This document shows, piece after piece, positions 8,746 through 19,847 of a stretch of 64,000 bases of DNA. The stretch comes from Lineus longissimus. Lineage: Eukaryota > Nemertea > Pilidiophora > Heteronemertea > Lineidae. The notes under the pieces are model-generated. The model did not search any database. It saw only the letters and a program-made list of their open reading frames with translations, and was not told the origin of the DNA. Each line of letters starts with the position of its first letter. The first letter of the stretch is position 1. Position numbers and translations under genes: made by a program. Location of the stretch: the NCBI RefSeq assembly GCF_910592395.1, contig NC_088322.1:5081431-5145430 (forward strand). Direction: 5' to 3'.

Positions 8746-9940
8746 GCCCAACAGCTGGTGACTTCAAGCCTTTGGTTGCAGGGTCCTGCTCTACTTCGAC
8801 TTCCCTGCCAGCCAGTAAGCCAGCCTGTGATTTGTGTAGAGAAAGTCTCTGAAGAGAAGCAAGATGCCACATATAGTTGCATGATTGTGCCTTGTTCTTC
8901 TCCGTTGTTCCCAGTGAACAGATGGGGAACATTCACGAAAGCGGTAAATGTTGTCGCTTGGGTTTTGAGGTTTTGTCACAACCTTCGGTCTGCTGGTTTT
9001 GATAAAAGACTGGGTGTTCTCACAACGGAAGAACTATCCAAAGCTGAGCTTGAATCGGTCAGGAGTGCACAACAGGCACATTATTCGGAGCAAATAGAGG
9101 TCCTCAAGCAAAACAAACCCCTTCCCAAGGGTTCTCCCTTGACTGATCTTGACCCTTTTCTGGGAAAAGATGGTCTCCTGAGGATTAGAGGACGGTTACA
9201 ATTCTCAAACTTGTCCTATGATAGCAAGCATCCCATTATCTTACCCAAGTGTCACGTGAGCTACTTGCTGATTCATTTTCAGCATTTTCATTTGTGTCAT
9301 GCAGGTGTTAGCACAATCATCACCACTCTCAGGTCAAGGTATTGGATAGTAGGTTTGAGACAGATTGCAAAGCGGGTGTGCAAACAATGTGTCCGCTGTC
9401 GGATTGTAGAAGCAAGAAGGTGTAATCAGCGTATTGCTCCTTTACCAGGTCTCAGAGTTAAGTCTGCCCCTTGTTTCTCAGTCACTTGTTTGGATTATGC
9501 AGGACCACTGTTTTGCATTGATTTTCGTGGGAAGAAATTCTACATTCTTCTCTTCACCTGTGCTGTTGTGCGAGCCATTCATTTGTAGTTGACTGATTCC
9601 CTGAATCTCCCTGATTGTGTCCTAGCTATGCGTAGGTTTGCCAAGGTGTTTTATTCAGATAATGCTCAGACATTCTCAGGTGCAGACAAGTTGTTGCGGC
9701 GGTATTTTGGACCACATAGTCCAGCATGGAGGTACATTGCCCCACGGTCCCCATGGTGGGGAGGCTGGTGGGAAAGACCTGTTGGGTCAGTCAAGCGTTC
9801 TCTTAGGAAAACCCTAGGTCGTCGACGGTTCACCAGGTGCGAGTTGAAGACAACACTTCATGAGGTTGAGTCTTGTATCAATTCTCGACCACTCACTTTT
9901 GTCGGTGATAGCTTGGATTCTCCCAAACCCCTGACTCCTG
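8746..9940 (+). pseudogene. BEL/Pao integrase with H2C2 zinc finger, truncated
   Basis: In the frame open from 8473, the H2C2 zinc-binding domain appears near 9280-9410 (His-x-x-His-Ala-Gly, then Cys-x-x-Cys-x-x-Cys). The core follows with Cys-Leu-Asp-Tyr-Ala-Gly near 9485-9500 (first catalytic Asp). A TAG at 9586-9588 interrupts the same frame, which continues with Tyr-Ser-Asp-Asn at about 9650 (second Asp) and the Pro-Trp-Trp-Gly-Gly-x-Trp-Glu-Arg motif near 9745-9780 (catalytic Glu). Similarity ends at about 9940 in a Pro-Leu-Thr-Pro motif, so the C-terminal DUF5641-type domain and 3' LTR are missing. Confidence 0.9.
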
Positions 9941-10149
9941 GGCCAGGTTGTTGGAAAGCATGTTAGGCCCTAACGGTATGTTGACATGGCGTTAAGTCTA
10001 TGTTACCCTAAACGACTTGTTAAATCTGTTGCTAGAAAGCATTTTGATGCTAACATCATGTTATCTTCATGTTACCATGCCCTTTCAAAAACGTTGTCAA
10101 GGGGCTGCGTCAGGTACATGTTACCTGCAAAAAAATGGCCGCCAGGATA

Positions 10150-10420
10150 CTTTTACATGATCAATTACTTCATAATTTTCAACTTCACCGTCAAAAAAGG
10201 ACATTTCGTAGAAAAATTTGCCCACTGACCGATTTCGAAGGAGACGAGGCAATAAGGAAACGTTTTCGCTTTGGGAGAGAGGGTATTGAGTTGATCTGTA
10301 ACCTCTTGGACAATGAGCTGAGCCGGCCCACAGACAGAACTCAGAGTCTCAGTACAATAACTCGAGTATTGATAGCTCTGAAATTTTATGCCACGGGATC
10401 ACTACGAACACCAACTCTTG
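10150..10420 (+). pseudogene. PIF/Harbinger transposase (HARBI1-like) N-terminal fragment
   Basis: A plus-strand frame (open 10069-10473) has a basic N-terminal part. It is followed by a Phe-Arg-Phe-Gly-Arg-Glu-x-Ile-x-x-Ile motif, an Asn-Glu-Leu-Ser-Arg-Pro-Thr-Asp-Arg segment, and Val-Leu-Ile-Ala-Leu-Lys-Phe-Tyr-Ala-Thr-Gly-Ser near 10360-10405. These are hallmarks of the N-terminal helical region of HARBI1-like nucleases. The DDE catalytic domain is absent, and no TIR or TWA duplication was recognised. It directly follows the abrupt end of the BEL integrase near 9940, so this or a larger insertion/deletion may have removed the BEL 3' part. The 9945-10130 leader contains several scattered ATGTTA motifs of unknown meaning. 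Confidence 0.7.
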
Positions 10421-10473
10421 ATTTTCTCTCGGAAAACTCTCGAAATCTGCATCGGTCACGAAATCTCTCGTAA

Positions 10474-13069
10474 ATCACTCGTAAAGTGCAGGGAAGCCTA
10501 ATCGGATTACACGCTCATTGGCGATGCCCCTCGTAAAGTCTCGAGTTCTTGAATTCCGAGACCTTTCGTCAGTTTTTCGATACCTTTCGCCAGTATAATC
10601 TATTTAACGGTTATTTTCATTTTGGTTTGCAGGGGGCGCGATAAGTCCGACCATTATGATCAGCGTGCTCAATATTTATGATAGTTGTCAGTTCCACAAT
10701 GAAACATAGGAGGCGGATAAGATATGCCGTTGCCTGTCTTTTGTAAAAAGTCATCTATGCGAACCAGAGGCAATTCATTTATTGAGTGTCCTTCCCGGGC
10801 AGGCTCTTCCCCTATCATAATTATGTTGATGACAATCGCTGCGTTTATTTAACGCGTTGGCCTTTGATGATTCCAAATAAGCATTAAGAAATCAACATTA
10901 ACCTCATTAAGTGTGTTATAAACAAAAAAATTTTATTTTAGAATTTTACCCGATCCGCAATGCATGGTACGAGTGCGTCCATATGACACCATTGACGGTT
11001 GCTATCAGTGTGAATCGAGTTAAGCCAAGTTCGTATCAGAGCAATTCCTCGCGTCAGTGTGTTGTACACTTTTTTTCCGCGCTTCACGTTCGCAAGGCGG
11101 AGATAGACTGGCGCGTCGACATAGCGTTTTTTATTAGTAGCGCCTTTTATATTAGTAGCGCTGTGCTTCAGAAATTAACAGTAAAAACGTCAGTCTGTCA
11201 TTACTGCAGCCTCTGAACAGACAAAATCTTAAAACCACCGGATGCCATCACCTTTTTATACATATGTAAATAAAACTGCTGTATCAATAAATGGTTTATG
11301 ATATTTGCTGCTCGGGTGGTGCATTAGGCAACAAAACGGCAAAATAGCTGTCAATCACATTATCATTGAGCCATTACTGTCAAAGACCCTTATTCGTCGG
11401 TGATTATCTCGCAATATACCACATCGGATACCACACCAAACTACTAATTTCTTTTTTTGATCATTCAACATAATAAGACTTATACGAACAACACTGAATG
11501 ACCACAACTTCCTGATGTCAGGTAATCCTTTAATGTGTGTCTATAGAAATGTTTCTTTGGAGCTAAAAATACATTCGTCCCTCAATCAAAACAGGTTTTC
11601 TTTTTTATCAGACCAACAATAAACTTGCAAGGGTTACATACTGAAAGTTTACCTTTAATTAGTGTGTTCCCAGCTTTATGTCCTCCTGTTTATCCTCCTG
11701 GGCTAGCCCTTGCTCCTTAGTACTCCTTGTTTATTATCCCTGATATTTTAACCTATATATATACACACTGTGACTTTTCTCTACAAGCTCCATGCTTCAA
11801 GTGACTAGTCAAAAGTATTCTAAAAGCCACACCTATTATCATTTATATTCACAAGACCAAATCAGTCATGGGTATTAACTCCAACACAAAAGGGTCTTTC
11901 ACAAAAGAATGTAGTTTGGCCTTTTACAAAAGAGTGTGAGTTTAACACATACACCTCACTTTCCACTTTTTCTTTTAGCAAAATATGAACTTTCAAGGAT
12001 CTAAGTTCCCGAAAGTGGATGCTTAAGCCTGTGAAACATCATTCCTGTGTTTGTCCCCCATATTTAAATGTTTCCATACAAAAGACAACTAGAAGAAAAA
12101 CCATGAGGTGAAAACAGAAAATGTGCCAATCTGTGTTTAAGCGTTTCCAAACAGCGAGGTTTGCGAACATATGACGCAAGAGCCAATTAATTGCTTTTTA
12201 ACATAGATATTCCAAAGGCAAACATAAAATCTGGTGTTTTCTCCACCACATAGGACATTGAGATGAGATGTAGCAGGGTCAAATTATGGTGGGAAAGTTT
12301 GGAAAGGTTGGCGTGTCTTCGGAAGGTGGACCAGCGTGAAATTTAGGAGCCGTAGAGCACTGACAACGCCCGCACACACTGCTCTACAAGTAGGAAGAAC
12401 AGTCTAATGGCCACATTCTTTCTTTATGCTGGGGGCGGGGGGGGGTGCACGACTTGGAAAAAGTGCCATTGATCGGATCATTTTTCAATAACACTGTAAT
12501 CGGTCAATGTGAAACAGAAGTGATGATAGAAATGTGATGGGCTCCTGTCAAATGGTAACCCAAATAAAGGTTGTCAAAATCAGTAACCTTGGCATATCAA
12601 CTCTCTGATCTCGGATTACCCTTTTTTGATACGCACTGTATAACTTTCCATCTTACTTGATGTTTACCGTTCATTGTGATGAGGCAAAAATCGCCGTCAC
12701 CAAGCGCAATACTCAATCTGTGTTCATGAATTTGTCGTGCATAAGCAGTCGCTCTGCTCTGTGATGAGTCTTTGGCGATCTCCTGAATTTGTCCATCGTC
12801 TGAAGAATTTAGTGGTGTGTTTTTTCCACAAGACACTTGTCTTAAACCAAACTAATTCTCACCAAAGTCAACCCACTGCAAAGAACAATGATACCGAACA
12901 GGGTGACCTGAATAGATTCAAAATAACCTCCCGGGGAACAATAGTAACTAATTACAAAATTCGAGACTGTGTATGCCACTATTAGTCACATCATAAATCG
13001 ACCTTGAAATATTTCTGACTGTTTACAGCATGACGGGCGCGTCCCCTTTGTCTTTACCTGTTGAGTTGC
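10474..13069. other. Intergenic sequence, no recognised feature
   Basis: Short open frames occur on both strands, but none shows family motifs, codon bias or a length beyond chance. A G-rich run at 12428-12446 (broken by a single C) could form a quadruplex. The stretch 11600-12000 is AT-rich with simple TA runs. Nothing here supports a gene. Confidence 0.6.
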
Positions 13070-14400
13070 TGGACATGTGTGAGACAGTCGCAACATAACT
13101 TTGGACCAGGTGGTAAGGATTATGTTTGATTGTTTCTAGAGATACAGCCACATCTTTTTGGGAATAAAGTGAATTGCAATTCCTGGAGAGACATTCACTA
13201 TCCTGTCCGTCCTTGTCTGTTTAGGTGTGACACTTACATAACTAATGGGAGACTGTCGCAACATAACGCGGGTCTAAAAGTCAGATATGATTGTTCCTGC
13301 TAGTAGAGAAAGACATATCCCGTCTTTCCATGTATGTTGAGATGTTACAATAATAAGAGACTAACGCAGCATAACGATGACCTAAAGATTTGGAATAAAT
13401 TGCAGATTGTTCCTAGAGAGACACACCGTCTTTCCGAGTCAGTTGAGGTGAAACAGTAGGTGACTATCGGATAATAACGCAGGCCATACGGTGCAGGACT
13501 AATCGCTGATTTTTCCTGGAAATATAGTCGCATCACGTCTTACCGCGTATGTTAAGATATGACACTAATGCAAGATGTCGCAGCATATCGCACGCCTAAC
13601 ACGCCTAAATGTAGTGGAATATAGTTGAATGATTCTGTGATGTCCGTGGACAGACAGTCAGACCCTGTCGTCTTTACATGCTTGTTGAGATGTGACACTT
13701 ATAATAGGCTGTCGCATTATAGCACAGGTCAAAATGCGTGAGAATATACATGTTGGCTGAGATGTGAGAATAATAGGAGACTTCTCAGCATATCGCAGGT
13801 CTAATTGGTAATTATAGTTGTTGATTGTTCATGTGAAGACAAACACTGTCATTCCCATTCTGTGGAGACCGAGACCAGAGTGCCAAAGCATAACGTGGAG
13901 TATGGGACTATCACATCTTGTTTTCATATTTGAGTTATGGTGTTGGGACACTGAAACAAGACTGTCATTACAGTCACAGCTTTAACGTAGGAACCGCGTA
14001 GTTAAAACAATTGTTGTTTGTCCCAGGGAAACGGTCTCATCCATCCGTGGCCTGTTGAGTAAATACTTACATGTGACAGTCACAACATGGTGCATGCGGA
14101 AATTTGTCCTGCTATACAGTCACAAACCGGGGAGACTATCAAAAGGACAGAGTATATATGCTGGGATGGCCATGGATCAGCAGTTACGCTGCGTCATGCC
14201 ATCCTTATTACATCCATGCTGAGTTGTGACACGAACAATGGCATAGCACAGTTAAAGCGTAAGACAGGTTGAATGAATGCTGGGAATTATTGCTGATAGT
14301 TTCTGCGACACGGTCATATATACCTCTAGCTTTGTTGTCTTTTGAGCTGAGGTGCTGACATGACTGACAGGAGACAGTCACAGCATAGAGTAGGACCAAT
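13070..14400. repeat. Old degenerate tandem repeat, period about 110-165 bp
   Basis: A theme recurs about twelve times: GAGACTGTCGCAACATAACG-like motif, then TGATTGTTCCTAGAGAGACA-like, then CCCGTCTTTCC and GTTGAGATGTGACA-like. The first motif is seen at about 13080, 13249, 13357, 13462, 13571, 13705, 13773, 13870, 13955, 14073 and 14370. Copies are strongly diverged with indels, so the array is ancient. It ends just before the large inverted repeat at 14419. It is unrelated by eye to the 152-bp satellite later in the window. Open frames inside are not considered genes. Confidence 0.7.
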
Positions 14401-14418
14401 ATGAGTACACCCCAGAAT

Positions 14419-15293
14419 AATTCGTTAGCACATTACTTTCCTACTGCAAGGCGAGGCAGTTGTCAGGATCCCTAATTAGTTTACAAAACATTGACGTTCA
14501 ACATGCTGTAAATGTAAGTAAATACTAGTATCTTGTCATGTTCATGGAAATTGTATCTAAAGGACTTCCAAGACATGAACAATGGGTTCTATCATATATA
14601 CACACCAGGCTGGGTAGGAAACATCTGGTAATATCGTTATAACAAAAGTAACTGTTGACATAATATTATGATGTCAGTTGCGATGTAAAAACCAATGTCG
14701 CTGTTATTGATACCATTCTGATAAGTCTAAACAACATTTCTAGACCTTATTCAACTATAACATATTGACATGAATAAAATGATCTCATGATAGGCGGGCT
14801 CTGTCAAATTAGTCAGAATGAATTTGTGGTTGATTAGACTACACCATGTTGAGAACTCACAGTGTTCAATATCTATTTAGTTTTTCACGGAGGGGGGGGG
14901 CGACACCCACCCGTGGCCGTGTTGAAAGGAGTGACTTAGCTTTATGAATTTCAAATATAATGAAAAGGCAGTATCTTAAAGTCTAGCTGAATATAACTAT
15001 GTACATTATTGTTCTTTTTTGAGTGGTTTTGCAGTTGTCTGAACTCGGCCTACGAGCAATAGTTTTTCAACAAATTATTTTACAAAACCAGAACGGTACT
15101 TCGCTCTAGCAGAAACGAGTAATTGTAAAGGTCGCGTTCAAAAATGTTACATCAAATCCGGTAGTAGCTTAAATTAAATGAAAGTGTATTGAATATCAAC
15201 AGGGTTAGTTTTAGGAACATTATCGTTAGGATAATCGACTTTCATACTCGACCATAAAGCGTTCAAACTCAACAAGAACAAATATCTCAAAAA
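14419..15293 (+). repeat. Left arm of a large inverted repeat
   Basis: The 875-bp arm begins AATTCGTTAGCACATTACTT and ends TATCTCAAAAA. Its reverse complement is found at 16340-17219. By eye the arms differ at about 3% of positions plus length changes in a G run. It contains no recognised gene. AATT lies at both outer junctions, but it is palindromic and cannot distinguish a target duplication from the arm end. With a 1046-bp centre the 2.8-kb whole could be a foldback-type DNA transposon or a duplicated inverted segment. Confidence 0.9.
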
Positions 15294-16339
15294 CTACTGT
15301 TCCTATCGAAAAATGGCAAGAAACGTTGTCAGCCATCAATAATTGCAACGATGTGTGATTGTTTTTCAACCCACAGCCCTAAATGCGAAGCTAGCTTAAC
15401 GTTTCCAATATTCAAGATCATTCACACTAGTCACCTTTTCGTCGTTTCGATCCAACTCTTCAGCTGGGACCTGCTCATGACATGCACACAGTCTACTACT
15501 TTTGTGTTAGCCACTCATGCATTATTGTCAAACTTGAATTGACTGCCTCTGGCAGAGAGAACCTTTCTATCAGAAAGAAGAATTGGCGGTTCTTGGGAAG
15601 CAGCCAACAACTTTGTTATGCTGCCCTAAAATCACAGTTGGTTCATGCTATAAACCTGGTCTTATAGTGCAGTGAAAAAAATTCCCTTAGGCTGCTTCTT
15701 TCAAAACTTCTCTGATAGATGACTGTCTGACTCACATACTTGAGCATTGTTCGATTAACTAGCCTCGGACTGACTGACCATGTTGCATCACTATTAAGTA
15801 AACATTCAAAATAAATTAGGTGCAATTATCCACCTTTGGTTATGTTGGTGTAAGACCCATGGAATGGTCTGATAATGTTGCGTTTTGGGTATATTGCAGC
15901 ACATTTTCATAGAGCCCCATGTTTCAAGATAATTTCAGGAAGATTTGTTCATGAAATATTTCGTATGGAGTGTAGTGCTGCTGTAAGAATTGCAACTTTC
16001 TGTTATGACATTTCTTAGAAATTCGAAGACCATGCAAACAAGTACATCTAGTCAATTAATTCTAACTTGGTGTACGGGCCTCAAGGAGAGATTATTAAAT
16101 ATCGAGATTTTCACGTGATTTTTACTTTGTCAGATTGTTGCCATTATTAATGAATATACCTATATATTAAATATTCTTTTGTCATCTTTTCTAAACGTTT
16201 GTCCACTTAGGCAAATATGAGATCAAAAACATATTTAAATGATGTTGTTCGTTACATTTTAACTTTGCCAGTTGGCCGGCATCAAAAGATGACAAAAGAA
16301 TATTTAATATATAGGTATATTCATTAATAATGAATAAAA
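15294..16339. other. Centre of the large inverted repeat
   Basis: This 1046-bp spacer between the arms has no open frame with family motifs. It contains a second, perfect inverted repeat near its right end (16143-16190 and 16284-16331), leaving an 8-nt gap before the right arm begins. If the whole is a transposon, the spacer carries no visible transposase. Confidence 0.7.
16143..16331. repeat. Nested 48-bp perfect inverted repeat
   Basis: Positions 16143-16190 (starting ATTATTAATGAATATACC and ending GTCATCTTTT) are the exact reverse complement of 16284-16331, with a 93-bp spacer. The stem is AT-rich. It could be a small MITE (total 189 bp). It sits at the inner border of the right arm of the larger inverted repeat. 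Confidence 0.85.
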
Positions 16340-17219
16340 TTTTTGAGATATTTGTTCTTGTTGAGTTTGAACGCTTTATGGTCGAGTATGAAAGTCGATT
16401 ATCCTAACGATAATGTTCCTAAAACTAACCCTGTTGATATTCAATACACTTTCATTTAATTTAAGCTACTACCGGATTTGATGTAACATTTTTGAACGCG
16501 ACCTTTACAATTACTCGTTTCTGCTGGAGCGAAGTACCGTTCTGGTTTTGTAAAATAATTTGTTGAAAAACTATTGCTCGTAGGCCGAGTTCAGACAACT
16601 GCAAAACCACTCAAAAAAGAACAATAATGTACATAGTTATATTCAGCTAGACTTTAAGATACTGCCTTTTCATTATATTTGAAATTCATAAAGCTAAGTC
16701 ACTCCTTTCAACACGGCCACGGGTGGGTGTCGCCCCCCCCCCGCCCTCCATGAAAAACTAAATAGATATTGAACACTGTGAGTTCTCAACATGGTGTAGT
16801 CTAATCAACCACAAATTCATTCTGACAAATTTGACAGAGCCCGCCTATCATGACATCATTTTATTGATGTCAATATGTTATAGTTGAATAAGGTCTAGAA
16901 GTGTTGTTTAGACTTATCATAATGGTATCAATAACAGCGACATTGGTTTTTACATTGCAACTGACATCATAATATTATGTCAACAGTTACTTTTGTTATA
17001 ATAGTATTACCAGATGTTTCCTACCCAGCCTGGTGTGTAAATATGATAGAACCCATTGTTCATGTCTTGGAAGTCCTTTAGGTACAATTTCCATGAACAT
17101 GACAAGATACTAGTATTTACCCACATTTACAGCATGTTGAACGTCAATGTTTTGTAAACTAATTAGGGATCCTGACGACTGCCTCGCCTTGCAGCAGGAA
17201 AGTAATGTGCTAACGAATT
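16340..17219 (-). repeat. Right arm of a large inverted repeat
   Basis: This is the reverse complement of 14419-15293. It has a longer G/C run at 16733-16745 than the left arm. The outer end ...GTGCTAACGAATT is followed directly by sequence leading into the tyrosine-recombinase remnant. Confidence 0.9.
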
Positions 17220-17224
17220 TCGAG

Positions 17225-18142
17225 ACTGGTGTAGGGAGCACAGAGTTTCTCCGGTCGCTCCCTCTCTTCCCAACTTTCTCGACTTCTTGAATTTCTTATT
17301 CCGGAAGTTTTCGGTTCAGGGGTGAAGGTCTATCGCTTTGCTGTTTCTGTCTCTTTAAAGTTGACCGATTCCTGGCAACTGTCTTGGGATGACACTGTCT
17401 CATCGTTGCTTCGCAATATGTCTCTGCAACGTCCCCGTTCCATCCAGCGTACCTCCAAATGGAATCTCTCGGTGGTGCTAAGGGCTCTCATGAAGTTCTC
17501 GTTTGAGCCTATGCACCAGGCAGATTTTAAACATCTGACCTTTAAGACCGTCTTTCTCGTGGCTTTGGCCACGGCGCAGAGACGGTCCGAGCTCCATGCC
17601 TTAGCCTTTGATAAATTGGCTTTTAATGAGAGGGTTGCGGTCCTGGAATTTATCCCAGGTTTTCTTGCAAAGAACCAGGCGCCCGGTTTTCATCCCCTCC
17701 ATCTCTGCTACAATCTCTAGGGATCTTCTGCACAGAAGTATCTGCCCGGTTTCGGGCCTTGAAGTTCTATTTTGATAAGACCAAGGAGCCTGCCATTTGC
17801 CTCTGCAGCAAGCGCCTCTTTGTGTCTTATCGAGAGGGGTTTACTAGGGAGATAGCTGCTGCTACGGTCACTAGGTGGTTAGTGGCCACCATCTGGTTGG
17901 CCTATTCTACGAGTCTCATTTCTCCAGAGCTTTGCCACCTGGGCGCCATAACGGCCCACAAGATTAGTGCCATCTCTACTTCTTGGGCCGAGTATAAGGG
18001 AGTGGTGCTAAACGAGGTGTAAGATGTGGTTACGTGGAGTTCCCACTCCACTTTCTCCCAGTATTATATGCGCGATTGTTCCACGTTAACAGACGGTATG
18101 CTGTCTCTCGGTCCAATTGTCGCAGCTCAGCACGTGGTGTAG
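17225..18142 (+). pseudogene. DIRS-type tyrosine recombinase, broken
   Basis: A frame with an ATG at 17322 carries the N-terminal core-binding region. It then reads Leu-Thr-Phe-Lys-Thr-Val-Phe-Leu-Val-Ala-Leu-Ala-Thr followed by Arg-Arg-Ser-Glu-Leu-His-Ala-Leu (17547-17610), the box I arginine region of DIRS/Ngaro-type YR retrotransposons. A frameshift near 17695 leads into the frame at 17720-18142, with Lys-Arg-Leu-Phe-Val-Ser, then Ala-His-Lys-Ile-Ser where active enzymes have His-x-x-Arg (Arg lost). After an internal TAA at 18020-18022 the same frame gives Trp-Ser-Ser-x-Ser-Thr-Phe...Tyr-Tyr, holding the likely catalytic Tyr, and stops at 18140-18142. No DIRS gag, RT or methyltransferase is seen upstream. 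The enzyme would have integrated circular cDNA without target duplication. Confidence 0.85.
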
Positions 18143-18510
18143 GTGTTTCCCTGCCTAGTCCACTCATCGAATTTCTCTCTCTCCGGGTGTCTTCCGCCCC
18201 CCTGAGTTTAAAAAAAACGGGGGGGGGACATAGACATTTGTCCGGGCTGTCATGCCCGCGCATTCGCCCCAACCAGATGTCTTAGGGTTAAGCCGCCTAG
18301 GACTCTTGGGAGTTATTCCGTGGGTCCCATTTTTGGGTTCCCCCATATTTTGAATCGCAGCATTTCTTGTAATTCCACAGTGTGCCTCTTGACCAACTGT
18401 GCTGAGCGTTTACCATGTGTGTTTTTTCCCCTACTCTAGGAGGGGTGGATTCCCCAGTTAGGCACTCCTTTGTCTTTTGGCCATTAGCCCGGGTTGCCCC
18501 CATGCTTATT
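18143..18510. other. 3' flank of the DIRS remnant
   Basis: No gene is seen. The stretch includes a polypurine-like AAAAAAAACGGGGGGGG at 18211-18227 and pyrimidine-rich blocks, and is probably untranslated DIRS sequence. After the CTCACCT element at 18511-19695 the flank resumes with similar base composition (TCTGGGTTCCC...), suggesting that element split this region. Confidence 0.45.
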
Positions 18511-18561
18511 AGCTCACCTCTTAGCAGAGGTGAGCTTATCCCATACCGTGGCGTCCGTCGT

Positions 18562-18645
<84 letters not shown>

Positions 18646-19695
18646 TCGTCGTCCGTCGTCCGTTAGCAGGGCACGTTTCGTAACTGTTAGAGCTATTGAG
18701 TTGAAACTTAGTACACATGTACCCTTATGTAATGACACCTTGGAGACCAAGTTTCGGTCTGATTCGTTTCATGGTTTGGCCACCAGGGGGCCAAACGTTA
18801 AAAGTGAAAATATGCAATATCTCCCTTAATAGTAGTCGGGAAATTTTGAAAAAAATATGGTAGGTACTTCTAGCAAAGGTGCATCATATATCCTCCGGGT
18901 TTTTGATTTGACCTCCTTTTCAAGGTCACAGAGGTCAAATGGTGTAAATCGGCCGTTAGGATGTAACGATGGCACGTTTCTAAACGGCAATGACTATTGA
19001 TCCCAAATTTGGTACACATTTACCCCTTAGTCAGGTAATCTCAGGGACCGAAGTTTGGTCCAATATGATTCACCACTTGACCACCAGGGGGCAAAATCCA
19101 AAAACCTTAAAAATGTGATTATTCCTTAACTTCTTGCCTGATTGCCACCAATTTGATATCATGGGTACATCTAACCACCATACAGTACATGTCACACAGG
19201 TTTTTAATTTGACCTTCTTGTCTAGGTCACAGAGGTCAAATGGCGTAAATTGGCCGTCAGGCCGTAACTATGGCACGTTTCTTAACTGCAATGACTATTG
19301 ATCACAAATTAAGTACACATGTACCCCTTGGTCAGGTGGTCTCAGGTACTGAAGTTTGGTGCGATCTGATTTGCCGTTTGGCCTCCAGGGAGGGGGCCAA
19401 ATCCTAAATTCTTCAAAATGCCATTATTCCTAGTATTACTTGCCCGATTGGCACCAATTTTATATCATAGGTACATCTAATTCTAACAACCATTCAATGT
19501 GTCACCCGGGTCTTCTTTGATTTGACCTACTTTTCAAGGTCACAGAGGTCGAATGTACTGTAAATTGGCCATTTTGGGGAAATTGTAATTGCTTGGACCT
19601 ACATCAAACCTAACACTACATGACACAATACCATGCTCTTTATCCATCTTTCCTCCACATGAGGTGAGCACAATGGCCCTGGCCATTTCATTTTT
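18511..19695 (+). mobile_element. CTCACCT-type Helentron-like element with internal repeats
   Basis: The 5' hairpin is perfect: AGCTCACCTC (18511-18520), loop TTAGCA, GAGGTGAGCT (18527-18536). A long TCG microsatellite follows, then about three copies of a ~300-bp unit. The unit is recognised by GGCACGTTTC near 18669, 18972 and 19272 and by CAAGGTCACAGAGGTCAAAT-like motifs. The right end has AGGTGAGC (19662-19669), a perfect hairpin ATGGCC-CT-GGCCAT (19673-19686), then TTCATTTTT. It is bordered by Ts on both sides. There is no coding sequence. This is the cleanest complete copy in the window and defines the family's architecture. Confidence 0.75.
18553..18662. repeat. TCG/GTC trinucleotide microsatellite
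   Basis: About 110 bp of nearly pure GTC repeats, interrupted by one CAT and by GTCC units at both ends. It sits directly after the 5' hairpin of the CTCACCT element, the same place where a shorter CGT tract occurs in the element at 807. Frames reading it as poly-Ser, poly-Arg or poly-Thr are artefacts. Confidence 0.95.
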
Positions 19696-19847
19696 CTGGG
19701 TTCCCTTGGTCTCACCCGGTGGGTTCTGCTATGCGGCTCTGGAGACAGTTCACTTCGCAACATGGTAAGTCACCGTTTACCCTCCTTCCTAGGTTGTTTG
19801 TATTCGATGCAAAAGTCTGACCTGGGTAGAGTATGAAGGACATAAAA

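Larger units (their letters stand above)
3584..9940 (+). mobile_element. Degenerate BEL/Pao LTR retrotransposon, internal region
   Basis: In order on the plus strand: primer-binding site, gag with a DUF1759-type core, cysteine/histidine knuckles, aspartic protease, Pao-type reverse transcriptase, RNase H, H2C2 zinc finger and integrase core. This is the standard BEL/Pao order. The reading frame shifts at least six times and contains stops, so the copy is dead. A hAT-like element (5738-7214) interrupts it, and homology ends abruptly near 9940, just after a Pro-Leu-Thr-Pro motif, before the usual C-terminal domain. No 3' LTR is visible in the window. Confidence 0.9.

Noticed and set aside
15351-15667. 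Short open frames in the centre of the large inverted repeat
   Set aside because: About 60 codons each, without motifs, overlapping in different frames; expected by chance.
18415-18829. Poly-Ser, poly-Arg and poly-Thr open frames
   Set aside because: They are translations of the TCG microsatellite and do not contain a protein domain.
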